NCBI GenBank assembly: GCA_027605045.1
Contig: JAQFWX010000001.1
Coordinates: 868,001-932,000, forward strand
Reading direction: 5' to 3'
Origin: Phallus indusiatus
Taxonomy: Eukaryota > Basidiomycota > Agaricomycetes > Phallales > Phallaceae
DNA: 64,000 nucleotides
In this document: positions 49,138 to 61,339 of the stretch, piece after piece
Numbering within the stretch: position 1 is the first letter of the stretch
Layout of the letters: each line of letters opens with the position of its first letter
Position numbers and translations under genes: made by a program
The notes under the pieces: model-generated
Told to the model about the DNA's origin: nothing
Databases searched by the model: none
Seen by the model: the letters and a program-made list of their open reading frames with translations, nothing else

Positions 49138-50712
49138 CTATGACGGCGAATATGTTGGAGGTACTTCAACAGAAATTCCAGTGAGACTGGGCTGTGAGAA
49201 ACGAATGCCGCTATCTTCGTGGTGAATAGAATTTATGGTATTAGCCGTTGCGCCAATTGGCATAGAACCTTTTTGTGGACGCGGTCGAATAAATCGAGTG
49301 ACAGCTTGAGGAAGAGTTGGAAGGGGCCGCATTGAGCCATTGAGTGTTTCAGGATTGGGTGCGTAATGTGAGGCCGAATTGTTTGATGAATTGAAAGCTG
49401 AACCAAAGGGTAGAAACATGCTTGTTTGTGAGTCATAATGAGGAGATAACGATTCTTGATTCAGTTCAGCAGTTTGATCCGATACCAACGACGGCATTGC
49501 TTGAGAGACGAAATGGGGTTGTACGGGAAATGGTTCTATGATGCCACGTGCAGTACGACTATTTTTCCCTTTTTTCCGGCGAGATCTGAACCAGAAGAGC
49601 GTGATGCTCGTGCATATTGCTATACCCACAACACCTCCCACAACGCCCCCAACGATACTTCCGACATGTGATGAATTGTTAGCGTCATTCGCGAATGATG
49701 CTGGAAAGGATGTCGGGTTCCCGTCTTTTCCTCCGATGGAATTTGTAGGAGTGGTGTTTGTGGAGGAGAAAGAGCCGTTCGTGACGACAAGATACTCGAA
49801 TGTAAACGGACTCTGCCCAGGACCTCCAGTATATTTGGCGGAAAGGACATGGCTTCCCATATCGAGCATTGGTGTTGTAAACAAGAGTTGATTGAATAAT
49901 GTAGAAGTAAACGAATCCTGTAGACCCGGTATTGGAAAAGATATGTAGGGTTGACCATCGACAGAAAATTCCCCCGAAGAGGTATTGGTATGTGGTTTCG
50001 AAAAGGGAATATATCCATACCAAGCGAGCTGAACCCCTGCATCGTTGAATTGGGATTAGGTACTTTAAGAAGGAACATTTAATTTCATACCAATAAATGT
50101 CACGTTCACAAGACCTTCAGGATCAGTTGTTCCGTTTCGGATGCCTAAAGGCTCCCATCCAGAAATAAAATCCACACCAGGATCTGAGTTTTCTATACGT
50201 ACGAGAGAATTATACAATGGGACACCTTGGGAAGGGTTGTATTGAATATTGTCTAGATAGAACGGCGTTCCTTTTGAGGTTACGTTCACGACGAGTTTAT
50301 GCGCGCCATCTAGAATACTTCCTTGTGCACACAATGTCTGAATGTTTTTGTCGTTGACAGAGGATACAGAGGATGTGTCAATGGGAATGCCATCGACAGT
50401 GCATGTCCACGAAAAATCCTGATTACTTTGCGACACATTTGCGATATCAATTACCCCAATCACAGATACTGACGAGCCTAGTTTTAGGTAAAGTCTTATT
50501 CACGTAAACCCAATAATGTTGAAGCGCTGACCTTCATACGGGAATATAAAACTGCTCGGGGTAGTAGTACTGTGTAAGGTTGGAGAGAACGCTTGACCGT
50601 TGATCGAATTTACAAGACTATCGACCGTGGATGCTTGCACGATGCTCCAATCGCCGACGTAGGTTATACTGTCATTATCGTTCCTGACAAAAATTGTGAC
50701 ACTCTGGGACAT
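49138..50712 (-). CDS. TM-F: two-repeat ectodomain single-pass membrane protein
   Basis: Exons 50712-50532, 50477-50091 and 50036-49138 give 488 residues. Landmarks: VRNDNDSITYVGDW, WTCTVDG and LCAQG (Cys pair), NSDPGVDFISGWEPLG, LAWYGYIPF, EFSVDGQPY, VLSAKYTGG, SSHVGSIVGGVVGGVVGIAI (glycine-zipper helix), RSRRKKGK (stop-transfer). The tail has PLPTLPQAVTRFIRPRPQKG and HEDSGIRFSQPS and ends EVPPTYSPS, a PPxY motif. A TATA box is at 50854-50862, about 145 bp upstream of the start. This is the best preserved example of the family. The sequence lacks a signal peptide although several N-glycosylation sites (NGTT, NVTF, NGSF) lie before the helix. Confidence 0.8.
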
Positions 50713-50853
50713 TTGGGCGACAAAGACTTATGCAAAGTGTGTGGGCCTCCTGTTTAGTTGGCAGGAAAAGGTGAGATGAAGGAGCAGTGGGTTACTGTAT
50801 GAAAGGCGATTAGGATATCTAGTGCCAACCTGATTTATGGACGGCACGAAAGG

Positions 50854-50862
50854 TTATATATA
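50854..50862 (-). promoter_or_regulatory. TATA box of TM-F
   Basis: The minus strand reads GTATATATAA about 145 bp before the ATG. Confidence 0.5.
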
Positions 50863-50900
50863 CGTTACTAGACATTGGCCACAGGGCACGACGATGTCTC

Positions 50901-51012
50901 AGTGATCTGGGTTTTAGCTCCAGAGCACGTGCCCCGGTCTGGAAGTCTCAGCTGAGACTCCCAGACCGCGCCAAGTCATCCACGATTGCCAAAGTTCCAA
51001 ACCCAGATCACT
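50901..51012. repeat. nested foldback element
   Basis: Outer perfect inverted repeats of 14 bp (AGTGATCTGGGTTT at 50901-50914 and its complement at 50999-51012) enclose a loop-less palindrome of 32 bp at 50936-50967, with 15 of 16 positions paired per arm. It has no coding capacity. A partial copy lies upstream of TM-C at 41563-41602, so this is a dispersed repeat, perhaps a very short MITE. Confidence 0.65.
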
Positions 51013-51514
51013 GATCGGCGGCTTACTTGGATAAGTGGTTTCCCGCCTCGTCTCGCTCCCTGGAGCGGTGTCAGTGGTGGTTGGGGATTCAAGCTGAGCT
51101 CGGGACGCTGAACAGGAGACAGGAGACAGGCTTCTCGTCTAGCGGATTTAATTCGGACGCCACGCTGGGTAGGATGAGGGCAGTGCGAATATCTGTGACT
51201 ATGCTACGGTAATGCAAATAAGAAATTCTGGGAGGGATTGAGGGAAATAAAAACAGATGTGGGAACAATGAACGGAAAGTGTATGTATATGGTGCTTTGG
51301 GAGCGCTCAGAAATGCCGTTGTGCTGCCGGGCCAGACCATGCGATGGGTAAATTGATCTTGTTTATTCAGTTTAAAAATAATAAGTACTTTTTTCTTCAA
51401 GCTCGTGCTCATTGCCCAGTGACGGAACCGGGAAGGATGACATGAACATATTCAGAAGACCGTCACAGGAAACCTGGACGTAAACAGATGGAGAACGTGG
51501 CCTGTTTTGCTGAT

Positions 51515-51655
51515 GAACGGAGAATTTCCCCGAAGATGCATTATGCATTATGCGGCAGGAAGGGAGTATACCATACCAGGCGAATTAATCTCCTGCATTA
51601 TGTTATTCAGGTTAAGAGCCCAAAGGACCTGAGATTTTCGTACCCGGGTCATCAC
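51515..51655 (-). pseudogene. relic of a TM-family gene (exon 3/intron 2/exon 2 junction)
   Basis: On the plus strand the order CCCCGAAGATGCATTATGC, AGGGAGTATACCATACCAGG, TTATTCAGGTTAAGAGCCCAA and GATTTTCGTACC follows 40748-40868 of TM-C block by block, but with indels and substitutions that remove the frame and splice context. No other exons remain. The preceding 51290-51350 weakly resembles the AMP deaminase promoter, so this may be a third decayed copy of the AMD1/TM-C unit. Confidence 0.65.
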
Positions 51656-52468
51656 TCATTCGCAACGTGAAACACGGGCTCATCGCGACTCAATTGCGAC
51701 TCCACGTCACGAACGAGCATATTGAAGTTTGAAGGAAGCTGAGCTGAATAGGTTGTGACTAAAATGAAACTGTAGTCAGGTCACTGAAATGTTGCTTCTC
51801 AACCGGAAGTATCACATATTTGTCCAGGGCGATAATCACACAGTAACGAAGCAATGTTTGTCCGACAACACTTAATACCCCAAATTATTAATAATTATCG
51901 AAAAGATCAGAGTAAAGTATGGTATGGTTTTTAAAGTACAGTCGTTATCGGATTGCGCTGATCAGGCGTATCAGGACAATGTGCCACACGATTCGAAATT
52001 AGTTTATTTCTTGCCGTGATAGCTTTCAGGGATCGGATCGAATGTTATGGATATAACTACCCTGCAGTGAGAGACGCATGTACTATTGTATGGGTGTTGT
52101 CAGATTATCTGCTTTGTACAGACACGGGTCAAATTGATTTCGATCTCAACTTCAGATTCCCGAGGTCAGTGCACAGTTTTTAAGGGTTCATGTGTTCATA
52201 ATACTCCCGGCAGTGTTGTAGAAGATGACATGAGATTCAGCAATGAGGACTAAACCATTGTAGCACATATATTCGTGATGAATGCCATGGAATACATACG
52301 CGTAATCGAGCTTCTTACTTGCAGGTCCCTGGCAGTAATCAAAAGAAATCAATCTCAGCTTCAATTACCAGTTCAAGAATAAATCAATCTTATTGTACAA
52401 TATTACAATCAATTCTTAGGAAAACCATGTAAGAATAGGCTCAATATCGGATATCAATACGCGAAGGA
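51656..52468. other. intergenic, no gene seen
   Basis: About 800 bp before the duplicated TM-G segment. Nothing recognisable. Confidence 0.3.
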
Positions 52469-55045
52469 CTACGATCTTGTATAACCAGAAACTATTGACA
52501 TATGTGTGGAGCAGCTATGACTGGGAATATATTGGAGGTATATCAACAGAAGGTCGTGATAAACGAATACCGCTATCTTCGTGTTGAACAGGTATTATGG
52601 TATTAGACGTGGCACCAATTGGCGCAGCACCTTTTCGTGGACGAGGTGCAATAAACTGAGTGTCAGCTTGGGGAGGAGTTGGGAGTGGTCGGCTTGATCC
52701 ACTGAATGTTTCCAAGTTAGCCGCGTAAGGTGAGACTGAGTTGCTCGACGAGGGGGTTGAATTGGGAAGTGTTTCCAAATTAATCGCGTAGGGTGAGAGT
52801 GAGTTGCTCGACGAGGGAGTCGAATTAGGAAGTGTACTCATGCTTGGTTGTGAATAATGAGTAGACGACATTCCTTGACTACCAGCAGTCTGATTTGATA
52901 CCAACAATGGTGCTGTTGAAGAGACAAACTGCGGTTGTCCAGAAAAGGGCTCTATGGCGCCATGATTTTTGTCGTTCCCCCGGCGATATCTGAGCCAGAA
53001 GAACAAAATGACTGTGCATATTAATATACCCCCAACGCCTCCCACGACACCCCCGACGATGCTTCCCACATGTGATGAATTGTTAGGGCTATTGGTCGGG
53101 GGTTCTGCAGGTCTTGTCGCGCCTCCGATAAGCGAGGAACTTATAGGAGTAGAATTCGTGGAATTTGTGGAAGAAAAAGAACCGTTAGTGACGACAAGAT
53201 ACTCGAATGTGAACGGACTTTGTCCTGAGCTTCCGGTATATTTGGCGGAAAGCACATGAGTCCCCATCTTGAGCATTGGAGTCGTAAAAATAAGTTGGTT
53301 AAACGCTGTAGCCGAAAACTGCTGAGCCAGACCCGGTATTTGGAAAGATGTAAAGGGTTGGCCGTCGACGGAAAAAATTCCCGAAGAGGCATTTGTACGC
53401 GGCTGCGAAAAGGGAATGTCTCCATACCAGGCAAGCTGAACCCCTGCACCGTTATTTTATTAGAATTGTAACCCCATAGGATTTTTAGACTTTCATACCA
53501 ATAAAAGTCACGTTGACAAGGCCCTCGGGATCCGTCGTCCCTTTTCGGATACCTATATTTCCCCATCCTGAAATAAAATCAACTCCGGGGTCGGTATCTG
53601 AGACAAGCACTATTGAATTCTCTAAAGAAATATTTGGAGAAGGTGTATATTCTAGGAAGTCCAGATAAAATGGCATTCCCTGCGAGGTAACGTTTACGAC
53701 GAGTTCATGTGCACCATCGGTAATGCCTCCTTGCATGCACATTGTCTGAACGTTTTGTCCATTACCGGAAGATAAACTTGGTAATTTCAAGTTAATGCCA
53801 TCGACGGCGCATGTCCAAGAAGGATCTTGGCTGCTCTCCGATAAATTTGCGATATTAGTTGAGCCAACCACATTTATTGTCGAGCCTATATTTTTTCAAA
53901 AAAAATAGTAAACAAAAATTTTATGCAGGTTGAGAAAGCCGATAACTCTGACCATGAAATGGAAATATAAAACTGCTTGTTGTAGTAGTACTGTGTAATG
54001 TCGGGGAAAACGGTGGACCATTAACCAAGTTTTCAAGATTATTGACCGTGGCCGCCTGCACGATGGACCAATCACCGACGTATGTTATGCTGCTATTGTC
54101 GTTTCTGACACGAACAACAGACATTCATATAAATTTTAGCGGCAAGGGAGTATGCAGAATGCAAACCAATTTGTGTTCGCTAGATTATAGGAGGAGAAGG
54201 CGGGAAGAAGGAAGAGTGTTATTGTATGTATGATGGGCGATTGGGGTATCTGGCTCCATTCCATAGACGGCATAGGCTGTACATTTACTATATGTGCGTG
54301 AGAATCACGACATCGATATAAACTGCCGGCCCATACGGGCCTGTCTTCTCCAGCGGTGAGACGGCATGACGCTTACAAAACTTTGATCAATTAGCTGACT
54401 GCGCTTCAGAAATGAAGCAACGAGCGTAATTAAAGAACACACCGGAAAAATCCGGTGATATGATACCACTTCCACTGAGCATCTATTGGAAACAGCTAAT
54501 ACAAGGGATTCGGTGTATTAATCGTAGTAAGTTGAAACATCGGTCTCAATTATGACTTACGGACCAAGAGCAAAACAAATCCAGTGCCCGTCTCAACTGC
54601 GACGCCGTATTCAGGTACCATCTGGAGCCCATCACCATCAAATGTTGATGATTTCCGTTTAATGGAAAGTCCATGGCTTCTGACGGAATATATCACACGT
54701 CAGTCTCAACCTTGGACAACCAGACGATGAAAAGAAAGGAAATCAGGATCTGCAGAGCTCAAGTGCAATGAATGTCTAGCAGGGATCGTCTATCGTTGGG
54801 GCATCCTCGAGAATCATTCTGTGGGTATAACGGTGAATTTATCGAAAAAGTTGGATTCACTGCATACGTTAATATGGGTCATAATAAAAAAAGACTTTGC
54901 AGTAGATAGTTTGAGAGAATCTTCGCGTTCTATCAAATTCGACATTTTGAGAGCAATCTGGGAGTGAAATAGTTGAAAGGCTGTTCTCTAAGGAGCGGCA
55001 GTGATCCTGATAGCGAATTTAAATGATGACAGATGGCGGCGGAAG
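52469..55045 (-). repeat. segmental duplication, copy 1 (contains TM-G)
   Basis: The segment aligns with 61287-64000 across the TM gene and both flanks: it starts near ACCAGAAACTATTGACAT and ends near GATGACAGATGGCGGCG. Differences are point changes, small indels and the MITE present only in the other copy. Confidence 0.85.
52515..54124 (-). CDS. TM-G: two-repeat ectodomain single-pass membrane protein
   Basis: Exons 54124-53953, 53885-53499 and 53443-52515 give 495 residues; introns are phase 1 after Gly. Landmarks: VRNDNSSITYVGDW, WTCAVDG and MCMQG, VSDTDPGVDFISGWGNIG, LAWYGDIPF, FSVDGQPF, VLSAKYTGS, SSHVGSIVGGVVGGVGGILI, RYRRGNDK. The tail holds an internal duplication of about 19 residues (TLPNSTPSSSNSLSPYA and TLPNSTPSSSNSVSPYA) and ends DIPPIYSQS, a PPxY motif. 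It is the sister of TM-I; TM-G lacks the MITE and shows the pre-insertion exon 2. Confidence 0.8.
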
Positions 55046-55679
55046 AAACGTTCGTTTCGTTGGCAGGAATCGAAATATCCTCGAATCCTGTCCCTCTGAG
55101 TTTTGGGCTTAGTGCATTTATAAATAAAATAACAGTAACTCATAATCAAAGATGACAAAACTCAACGCCTTTGAACTTACGGTACCTCACTAGTAGGCAT
55201 CAAGTAGCCACGCTCGTCGCGAGGGGCCCAGCTTGAGCAAGAATCACTCGCATCTTGACAGATCCCATAAATAGTCTTCAAAGCCGTACATGCAGAGCTG
55301 TTACATAGTGATGTATTGTGACAATGAGGTTTCGTGGCCCTATTGCGGTATGATAATTAGCAATTCTCCCAACTTCAATGGACGTCGCGTACACTGCTTA
55401 TTTTGAGATAGAGCGTAAGAGTGAGCAATATGAGCGAAGTTAATATAACGCCAGGGGAGACATTGGTGCAACGCTGAGAGTTTTGAGATATATCATAACA
55501 CTGTACACATTGTGGCAACAATGACGCGCGAAGGAGCGACAAAAACAGTATGTGCGACTATGTGCTTTTATATCTATACCGATATGACACGGAGAACAAA
55601 TAATTTGAGGAGCGAGGGATAGATGAGGACACTATAGACTGAAACAAGTGAATAGTTTCCTCGAGAACAATCGGCGATA
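54125..55679. other. upstream flank of TM-G, no gene seen
   Basis: To 55045 this is the duplicated flank shared with the right end of the window. Frames present in one copy are broken in the other, so they are not genes. The remainder to 55679 is unrecognised. Confidence 0.4.
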
Positions 55680-56230
55680 AAAGCATACCGCTATCTCCGT
55701 TTACTCATATTCTTTTGTTCAGGTAGTATAGCAAATGGTTGGGAAGGAGCTGAGAGCCTAGGTCGCTCTGGTTCAATGCATATCTGGCTCTGGCTAAGGT
55801 GATAAGAAAATTGAGAGTTGTGATGAATGATAAGCATCAGGTGTACCTCCATTTCCAATAGTAGCTTTATTTGGTAATAGCGACGGGGTGCTTGGGAGAT
55901 AGACCGCGATCTGATAGAAGAGGACTCTATGGCGATGTGGCATATTATTTCAGGTTAACAATATCTTCTTTTGTGCGACCTGAACCAAATGAGTGATGGT
56001 TGACCTGACTACAACACCTCCCATAGTGCTTCCAGCGTGTGAGGACCGATATTCAAAAATTGTTGGGACTTTGCGGCGATGGATCTGACGTTCAAGGGGA
56101 GTCAGAAGAGATATTTGTGTATGAAGAAATGAAGAAAAGCCATTTTTAGTGACAGAGTAATCCAATGTTGAAGGAGTCAGTCATGGATTTCCCGTGTATT
56201 TGACAAACCCAGTGAGACCCGTCTCGAAAG
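55680..56230 (-). pseudogene. decayed TM-family gene (exon 3 part)
   Basis: Read on the minus strand, family landmarks remain in order: a LDYLVITNGSF-like segment (DYSVTKNGFSS), SSHAGSTMGG matching SSHVGSIVGG at the start of the membrane helix, and on the tail side sequence resembling the family codons for the HADSGIRL region near 55690. Between them are stops, deletions and frame changes, and the helix itself is destroyed. Exons 1 and 2 cannot be recognised. It lies between TM-G and TM-H in the same orientation and is most like TM-H. Confidence 0.7.
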
Positions 56231-57025
56231 GTGAATTGATAAATTCGGTCATACGCCATAGCGATAATTGACCTGAAATGTAAAGAGTATTGGTAATCAC
56301 AACGTACTGAAGTAGATATTCTAAGCATTGAATTACTCCATTGATACAGAACTTGACATGTCCGGATTGTATTTTGACGTGGTAGGTTTGGGAAAGGATG
56401 CATGATAAACTGGAAGTTAGCGCGCTTACAACTCGATATCGCACTGTAGACATGGATTATAACCCTTGCCTAGACGAATGATTACACTCTTCTTGTAATG
56501 GATACGATTATGGTCCTCACATTTGATGTTCGCGAAGTGGGATTATAGTACCAACAAATGCAGTCCTATCAAATACAAATACCGGATCTTTTTTCTGTAA
56601 ATCATGATTTCCCGCCAAACATAAGATCAAGTGCAGATTTAAGATACTAAGTCGCGCTGATGAGTTGAGCCAACGAAGAACGAAGGAAACCCGTGCGGCG
56701 GTGTTTGAATTCCACTGAGACTGCCAGCTTTTTGCGACCCGACGGTGCCAGGGTCCCGTCAAAAGACGAACTACTAGTACGACTCACGAGTGGAAGTAAA
56801 AAAAAACAATGCGACATTGTTGGAGTGACGAAAGCGATTGTTATTGGCTGACAATGGCTGTTTAATTTTGCGACGAATTGAAGCACGAATATTGCAAGCA
56901 AAGTTCGAATCAAAGATTTTCAGTACGTCAAGACATTTGGGTGCGAAAAACATATATATACGATGTGACAAGTCCCTGAAAAAGCGGCGAAAGTGACAAG
57001 CAATATACAACAATTGTGATAGCTG
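56231..57025. other. intergenic, no gene seen
   Basis: About 800 bp between the relic and TM-H. Overlapping short minus-strand frames have no recognisable features. Confidence 0.3.
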
Positions 57026-58606
57026 CTATAACTCGGAATAAGTTGGGGGTATTTCAGCAATAATGTCATTAGAGACAGGCTGGGGTAAGCGAATACCGCT
57101 ATCCGCATGTTGGACTGGAGCCATGGTAGCGGCCGGTTCATGTATTGGCATAGCATCTTTTCGCGGACGCGACGGACTAAATTGAGTGGGCGGAATCGTC
57201 GGGAGCGGTCGGCTTGATCCACTAAGTTCGTCGGTCGTACAGGTATAGAGTGGATCGGTATTATTTGGTGACAACGCTGAACTGAACTGATTCATGCTCG
57301 GTTGTGATTGAGAATAGGACGAAGTGCTTTGAGTCTCAGTGGCCTGATTCGCTGCTAACAACGGTGCTGTTTGGGAGACGAACTGCGACTGTACAGGAAA
57401 CGGCTCTAAAACACTACGCCGTACTTCGTTCAGATGATTTCTCTGTCTTCGTCTGCGCGATCTGAACCAGAAGAAGAAGAAGATAATGGAGCACACCACA
57501 ACGGCCCCAATACCTCCTACAGCACCTCCGACAATGCTTCCAACGTGTGACGAACTTTTACTAAGATTATTTGCTGGAGATGGCGAATTTGATGTGGAAC
57601 TTTTGCCGGACGGGGAATTTCCATCACTGCCTCCTCCAGAATTTGGGGGCGAAGAACCTGTGGATGGAAAGGAGCCATTGGTTATGACAAGGTAGTCTAA
57701 CGTGAAAGGGGTCAATCCTGGTTTTCCAGTGTATTTAGCCGAGAGCGTGTGAGGACCCATCTCTAAAGTTGTAGTCGTGAAAAAAAGTTGGTTGTATACC
57801 GTGGTAGAGGATTGTGGTAGTCCCGCTAATGGGAAGGATGAGAAAGGCTGTCCGTCTATCGTATATTCTCCCGAAGACGCATTATGGGGTTCCTCAGTAG
57901 GAATGAATCCATACCAAGATAATTGAGTTCCTTCATTATATTAAAGCCAAGATCAAAATAAAATATGTAAGACTTTCGTACCAATGAACGTCACATTAAC
58001 GAGGCTATTGGGATCCGTTGTTTGGTTCGCTGTGCCCCCTAAAGCCCCCCATCCTGAGATATAGTCAATTGCTGGATCGTTATTTTGTATTATTATAAGT
58101 GAATCCTCAAGGGAGACACTTGGAGATGGTCGATATTGAATGTTGTCCAAATAAAATGGCATTCCTTGTGAGGTAACGTTGACGACGAGTTTATGTGCGC
58201 CATCTGGAATGTTTCCTTGGCCGCATAACGACCAATTGTTTTCAAAAAAACCGAAAACATTTGGTGGGCCGAGACCAATGCCATCGACAAAACATTGCCA
58301 GCTAGGATTTGGGTCTGTAGACGAATTTGCAACGTTGACGGTGCCAACTACGTTGATTGAGGAGCCTATGTATTTACAAATAACAGTAGGTAGACGTTCT
58401 AAGCTGATAGGAAGGTGATAACACTGACCGTTAAATGCAAAACTGAAACTGCTAGTCGATGTTGTACTACGTGATGTGGGCGAAAAGGTTGGACCAAAGT
58501 TTCCACCGCTATTGAGCGTGGATGCCTGCACGTTCGTCCAATTCCCGACATATGCGATACTTGCATCATCGTTCTCAACAATAACAGTGCGGTCTTGAAG
58601 AGACAT
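57026..58606 (-). CDS. TM-H: two-repeat ectodomain single-pass membrane protein
   Basis: Exons 58606-58429, 58365-57982 and 57930-57026 give 488 residues. It is the closest relative of TM-A: both start MSLQDR and share WQCFVDG, NNWSLC, GQPFSSFSLSGLPQS and LDYLV(V/I)TNGSF. The stalk is Gly/Ser/Pro-rich, the helix begins SSHVGSIVGGAVGGIGAVVV, and a run of Arg residues (FRSRRRRQR) follows. The tail has PLPTIPPTQFSPSRPRK, a HADSGIRLPQP motif and the end EIPPTYSEL (PPxY). It shows what the intact tail of TM-A should look like. The start is the second ATG of the frame (58606), matching the TM-A start. Confidence 0.8.
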
Positions 58607-58639
58607 CCATATAAGCGCTTCGAAAAGTGGAGAAAAAAA

Positions 58640-61286
58640 ACACAAGTGGTAGAAGAATTAGTAGGAGGATGAAACGAAGGAAATTGTCGTTTGATGAGCA
58701 CTTGCTACTGAGCTCCAAGTAACACAGCTGGCAGCTGGCAATTATTTACCTTAATTGTTATTGAAGTGTTCATCGGTTTTCTCGGCAGCTGGGTACAGGC
58801 TGATTGTTGCTGGTTGGCAGACGGTCCTCCAATCAGGGGGACCGAGGAGGGATCCAAGCATGTGGCTATTATCAGTGAATTTATTGGAAAAGAGCGTCCA
58901 TATGCTCCAAAAAAATCTCAGTTGAGATTCCGCTTTTATGTAATGACGTCGTACTCGCCACAAGACTTTTTCAGGAGTTCGCACCAGCTCGCAGTACCGG
59001 TATCAATATGTTTGGTTGTTTAATCCTGTTCGCAAAGATCGAAAAAAAATCAGCAGCGCTAATAAACTATTTTGCTTCTGTATAAGCCAGTACCTTGATC
59101 CGTTCGCTTAGGAAATTAAACTCTTTCATTTTGCGGCATCCTATAATCGCTGGATCATTGTCGCGGCGCCCCTCATTATCCCGGACTGTGGGCCTCACAT
59201 ACTAGCGTCACCTCAGTTGAGATACACGTTATCAGGCTCGAAGAATCACAAATACTGAAAAAACCGAATCAATAAACGTATATTTTGACAGGATTATTAG
59301 ATTAACAATGGCAGACACAGACATCGGGAGTAATAGCTGGGTCTTGAGCTTGAGCTTGAGGCCGGGTAACGGAGTGACAAGTCCATTCATTGCTCAGGTT
59401 AGGTGCTGTCTCATTGAACGATCGAATCTTATCTACTCCGGGTTGGACTCCTTGAAGCTTGACATGCTTGACTCAATAGGCAGTCCTTGTTCCACTCTTT
59501 GGTCCGGGTGTTTGATGCGTGACGAACTACAGACGCGTGTCTGTGCAAGACATGATATCGACAGAGTAAATATGGAAATCAGCCTTCTTTTAAAGTCAAT
59601 GTTATCTTTTCTTTGTGACATGCCAGAATTGCTAATCTTTTTCATGGGGCGAACATATCAACAAAACCAGCCTTGGATGAAGATAGAGGATTACAATACC
59701 GATGGATTCATTCTCGTAGTTTATGACTTCAGTTTCTTGTATGAATAAAATTGAGATGCAAAACTTGGGACAAAAACATGCGAAATTTGCTAGACTAGCT
59801 GAACTATCAAAGAGAGAAACCCTCCTTCGGAGTTTGAATCTGACTCTCTTTTCTCAACACGGCGCGTTTATCGCGAAAGCAGAAGCAATTTAAGCGCGCG
59901 TCAGTCTGAGTTTTTTCTTTTTCTTTTTCAAAATTACGTTTACTTTTCAAGGTCTTTTCCCTTTCCTTTTTTTTCTTAGGCGACATATTTGTGAGATCCA
60001 CAGAAAATAAAGATCTTCTTAGAGAAATCGTTACTTTTTCTCCGAGAGCCCGCGTTTGTTTCGAAAAAATTGGCTCTCCTGCCTACTGATTATGGTGCTA
60101 GCCTTTGAAATTTCGACAAGTAATGGCATTGTTCGATATCAATGGCCGTTGCCAGGTTTTTTTTGCAGCATTCTTCCGAGCTATTTGCACGTAACATACT
60201 AGACTCAACGCCAAGCTCAAGCACTGCCGCAGTGGACGCATCGCCCGCATGTCATTGTCCATCCGTTAGTCTCGTGCGATCAGGGATTCGGGGATAATGC
60301 AAATGGTACACGAACATTTCTATATCTCGACTCACTGGTTAGCTCAAACTCTCACAGAAAGCAAATACATGAGCTACAAGAAGGAAGTCTTTTATGAACG
60401 TTTCAAGGACCAGCTCCTCTTTCAAAAAGGATTCGTCATAACAACATCGCGAATTTGGAGCCTATAAACGACCGCACCATGGTATTACCCTTCTTAGGCT
60501 TCACGTAACGGAAGAAAACATTTCTCTTCCCACCAGAACGATGAAAGCCAGCACTATTCTAAGACGATTGTTGAAGGAGGATGGTTTGATTGTAAGATCA
60601 TTTTATATGAAATACTGAGCGAATAATGTTCATTTAATACTGCAAACTAAGGATGCTCACGGGTATTTACCTGCGGGTAATGGTGAAAGTGATACTCTAA
60701 TTACCAGCGCCGGAACCGGTTTCCTGATGATCAGCATATCTTGCACGATAATTTGCAGGACGACCTTTGGAAACCCCGGTATGGGCAAAACAAGAATCTA
60801 TCTAAACTATGGACCCGTGTTAATAAAGTTAAAAACATTTATATACCGTTTTGGATTTTTGCGACATGCCCGAGATATGACCAACACAAACTTAAGATCC
60901 GGCAACGCTACCGCAGACATACTATCCCAAAAAAGACTTTGCTGGCATCTCCAGGGGCAATGAAACTTTTATTCGACTACGTGAACAAAACTGAACGGTT
61001 CAAGAGGCCGTACGGAATATTTGAAGAGCCGAAATCGTGCGAGAAGAGACGAGCAAAAACGAGAGCAGACGGAAGTGGGGCAACAGCGCGCAGCCGGCAC
61101 ACCAACACAACCTAAAATCACGCGACTCAAACAAATAGAGGAATAACAGCGAGGAGACGATGAAGATAAAATCTATTTGTAACCGGAAGAAATAACAAGG
61201 AGAGGGGAAAAGAGATAGAAAGTGTCCCGGCACATAGGACCCGGCCTTCAGGTCTCAGGGACTAACCTGGATTAACACACACACAC
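58640..61286. other. gene-poor stretch of about 2.6 kb
   Basis: Contains a 146-codon frame (59308-59748) and two overlapping frames near 60727-61115 (plus), none with a recognisable domain. They could be relics of mobile elements. A short CA repeat lies near the right end. Confidence 0.35.
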
Positions 61287-61288
61287 AC
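61275..61288. repeat. (AC)7 microsatellite at the duplication edge
   Basis: Seven AC units lie directly at the left edge of the 61287-64000 duplicate. Such a repeat could have helped the recombination, but this is only positional evidence. Confidence 0.8.
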
Positions 61289-61339
61289 TACGATCTAGTA
61301 TACCCAGAAACTATTGACATAGGTGTGAATCCGGCGCAG

